A stretch of 6,332 bases of DNA from Anaerolineales bacterium (lineage in GTDB: Bacteria; Chloroflexota; Anaerolineae; Epilineales; JAANWY01): NCBI GenBank assembly GCA_018263655.1, contig JAANWY010000140.1:1-6332 (forward strand). Reading direction: 5' to 3'. The notes beneath the pieces are model-generated. The model saw only the letters and a program-made list of their open reading frames with translations. It searched no databases and was not told the origin of the DNA. Positions 5,380-6,332 of this stretch are shown piece by piece (the first letter of the stretch is position 1; every line of letters starts with the position of its first letter). The translations under genes and the position numbers were made by a program.

Positions 5380-5475
5380 CCCTTGCGAAGGTTACGAAGT
5401 GGCTTCGCAGCAAAGTGACATGCTCTGACCGACGGTAATTCTGCTGTGAAACTGGCTCACAAACCTTCGCAAGGG
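5380..5475 (+). repeat. Family-2 inverted repeat element, copy B
   Basis: The perfect 14-bp arms CCCTTGCGAAGGTT (5380-5393) and AACCTTCGCAAGGG (5462-5475) enclose 68 nt. The left half and the CTCACA before the right arm match copy A read in reverse; copy B is longer in the middle. The short motif GAAACTGGC recurs around it (about 5358, 5450 and 5499), implying nested or decayed copies. Together with copy C and the tRNA promoter, this repeat accounts for most of the gene-free stretch 5301-5676. Confidence 0.75.
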
Positions 5476-5540
5476 TGGTTAAGTGCAGAATTGCCGGCGA
5501 AACTGGCGAAGAGCGGAGAGGCATGGTAAAATTGTGGAAG

Positions 5541-5635
5541 CTCTTGCGAAGGTTTTCCAACAGCGTCTGCACTGAAGGAGTTCGGCTTAACCGAACCCTG
5601 TTCGCTGCTAAGGCTTTGCGTAACCTTCACAAGGG
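5541..5635 (+). repeat. Family-2 inverted repeat element, copy C (diverged)
   Basis: The arms CTCTTGCGAAGGTT (5541-5554) and AACCTTCACAAGGG (5622-5635) are the family-2 arms with one change each. The interior differs from copies A and B and contains its own perfect hairpin, GTTCGG-CTTAA-CCGAAC (5580-5596). No ORF is supported. Confidence 0.65.
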
Positions 5636-5676
5636 TGGCTGAACGCTTGTCGTTACGCAGTAAGTATAGGACTGTA

Positions 5677-5684
5677 AATACTTC
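5677..5684 (+). repeat. Left target-site duplication of the family-1 element
   Basis: AATACTTC lies immediately outside the left terminal repeat and is repeated exactly at 5908-5915. Confidence 0.85.
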
Positions 5685-5907
5685 GTAAGCGTTCAGGGGA
5701 TATCAATGCTAGCATCCCGAGTAGCGCGAAACGACGTCCTGAGCCCCTCGATAAACTCGGGACAGGCTTTGACGAAGGGCAATGTTGAGCGCGTATCGAG
5801 GGGTGCGGGTTGGCAAGGTCTCGTCGCGTGGGCCGCACCCTTCGATACGGCCTCCACTACGCTCCGGCCTACTCAGGATGCTATGTGGCTACCCCCTGAA
5901 CGCTTAC
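5685..5907 (+). mobile_element. Complete MITE-like element, family 1 (223 bp) with 8-bp target duplication
   Basis: The left end GTAAGCGTTCAGGGG (5685-5699) and right end CCCCTGAACGCTTAC (5893-5907) form a perfect 15-bp terminal inverted repeat. The similarity resumes inward at TAGCATCC and GAGTAG, giving imperfect ends of about 36-40 bp. It is flanked by the perfect duplication AATACTTC. The interior has a long hairpin (5793-5808 with 5833-5848, 15 of 16 pairs) and no transposase ORF, so it must have been moved in trans. The related copy at 1-213 lies in the same orientation. The transposase family is not identifiable from this window; an 8-bp duplication is the only direct clue. Confidence 0.85.
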
Positions 5908-5915
5908 AATACTTC
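5908..5915 (+). repeat. Right target-site duplication of the family-1 element
   Basis: AATACTTC exactly repeats 5677-5684. The next base begins the ribosome-binding site of the gene at 5926. Confidence 0.85.
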
Positions 5916-5921
5916 AAGGTG
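5916..5921 (+). promoter_or_regulatory. Ribosome-binding site of the histidine-phosphatase gene
   Basis: AAGGTG lies 4 nt before the ATG at 5926 and directly touches the target duplication of the mobile element. Confidence 0.7.
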
Positions 5922-5925
5922 AACT

Positions 5926-6332
5926 ATGCTGAGAGTGTTGTTTGCCCGACACGGTGAATCTGAGTGGCAAGTCGTCGGGGAGGAGGCCGGCTCCGACAGC
6001 CCCTTGACTCAACGGGGCCGGCGCCAAGCCGATCATCTGGGGCGTTGGCTGGCTGAGCACATGGCCATCGACTATATCTACGCTAGCCCCCTGCAGCGTG
6101 CCTTTGACACGGCCCGGGCGGCGGCGAAGCACCTGAATCTCCCCGTAAAGCTGCACGAGGGTCTCCAGGAGTCTTGGTTCTTGGTAGCGCCGAAGCTGCC
6201 GGCCCACACCCGGCCGTCGGATGTCTTCGATGGTGGTGAGAACAGCACGCCGGCGAGCGAGGACTACGCATCGTTTCGATCCCAGGTGGCCCGAGCCTTG
6301 CGCGATATTCTGGACCGACACGATACTGGCAC
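5926..6332 (+). CDS. Histidine phosphatase superfamily protein (phosphoglycerate mutase-like), 3' end outside window
   Basis: The reading frame is open from the ATG at 5926 to the window edge, giving the first 135 residues. The family signature is clear: ARHGESEW (7-14), with His9 as the residue that becomes phosphorylated, followed by SPLTQRGRRQADHLG (25-39), and YASPLQRAFDTA (52-63), with Arg58 as the second phosphate-binding arginine. Glu82 in GLQESWF is a candidate acid/base residue. Members include cofactor-dependent phosphoglycerate mutases, alpha-ribazole phosphatase and general phosphatases. The spacing between RHG and the LTxxG motif and the lack of the mutase RYG/QG stretch favour a phosphatase-type member, but the substrate cannot be named. 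The gene starts 19 bp right of an inserted mobile element, so its leader or promoter has probably been altered. Confidence 0.88.
   Translation, partial: MLRVLFARHGESEWQVVGEEAGSDSPLTQRGRRQADHLGRWLAEHMAIDYIYASPLQRAFDTARAAAKHLNLPVKLHEGLQESWFLVAPKLPAHTRPSDVFDGGENSTPASEDYASFRSQVARALRDILDRHDTG

Noticed and set aside
5914..6321. 135-residue minus-strand frame at the right edge
   Set aside because: It is antisense to the histidine-phosphatase gene, which has a clear RHG motif and a ribosome-binding site.

Overview
The window looks like a chromosomal segment from a Chloroflexota-type bacterium. This is an inference from the gene set: a mevalonate-pathway decarboxylase with an altered active-site motif, a DUF348/G5/3D cell-wall protein with a C-terminal sequence style seen in that phylum, a long Bacillus-type SRP RNA with an Alu domain, and many short interspersed palindromic repeats. 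No taxonomic marker gene such as 16S rRNA is present, so the phylum is a best guess.

Layout, left to right. Positions 1-345 hold repeats: the right part of a MITE-like element (family 1, to 213) and an inverted-repeat element (family 2, 278-344). A strong promoter (380-407) then drives fabF (501-1748, +), a complete 3-oxoacyl-ACP synthase II. Convergent to it is a two-gene minus-strand operon: a membrane-anchored DUF348/G5/3D-domain wall protein (4311-2818) followed after 6 nt by a diphosphomevalonate or phosphomevalonate decarboxylase (2811-1831). Upstream on the same strand lies the SRP RNA gene (about 4688-4416) with a clear -35/-10 promoter and no U-tract terminator before the operon.

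Positions 4689-5078 carry no protein gene. They contain the SRP promoter, a 151-nt palindromic region closed by 12-13 bp inverted ends with four tightly packed internal hairpins (4746-4896), and a 25-bp tandem repeat. Next come two minus-strand serine tRNA genes, Ser(CGA) then Ser(GGA), with a promoter before them and an intrinsic terminator after them. From about 5360 to 5915 there are two more family-2 inverted repeats and a complete family-1 MITE-like element (5685-5907) flanked by a perfect 8-bp target-site duplication. It has inserted directly against the ribosome-binding site of a histidine-phosphatase (phosphoglycerate mutase-like) gene that starts at 5926 and runs off the window.

Most genes are housekeeping: fatty-acid elongation, isoprenoid precursor synthesis, protein targeting, serine decoding and wall remodelling. 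The accessory content is the non-coding repeats. The most notable observations are the intact MITE with its duplication, the palindromic 151-nt region next to the SRP gene, and the lysine-to-asparagine change in the decarboxylase that bears on which mevalonate route is used.
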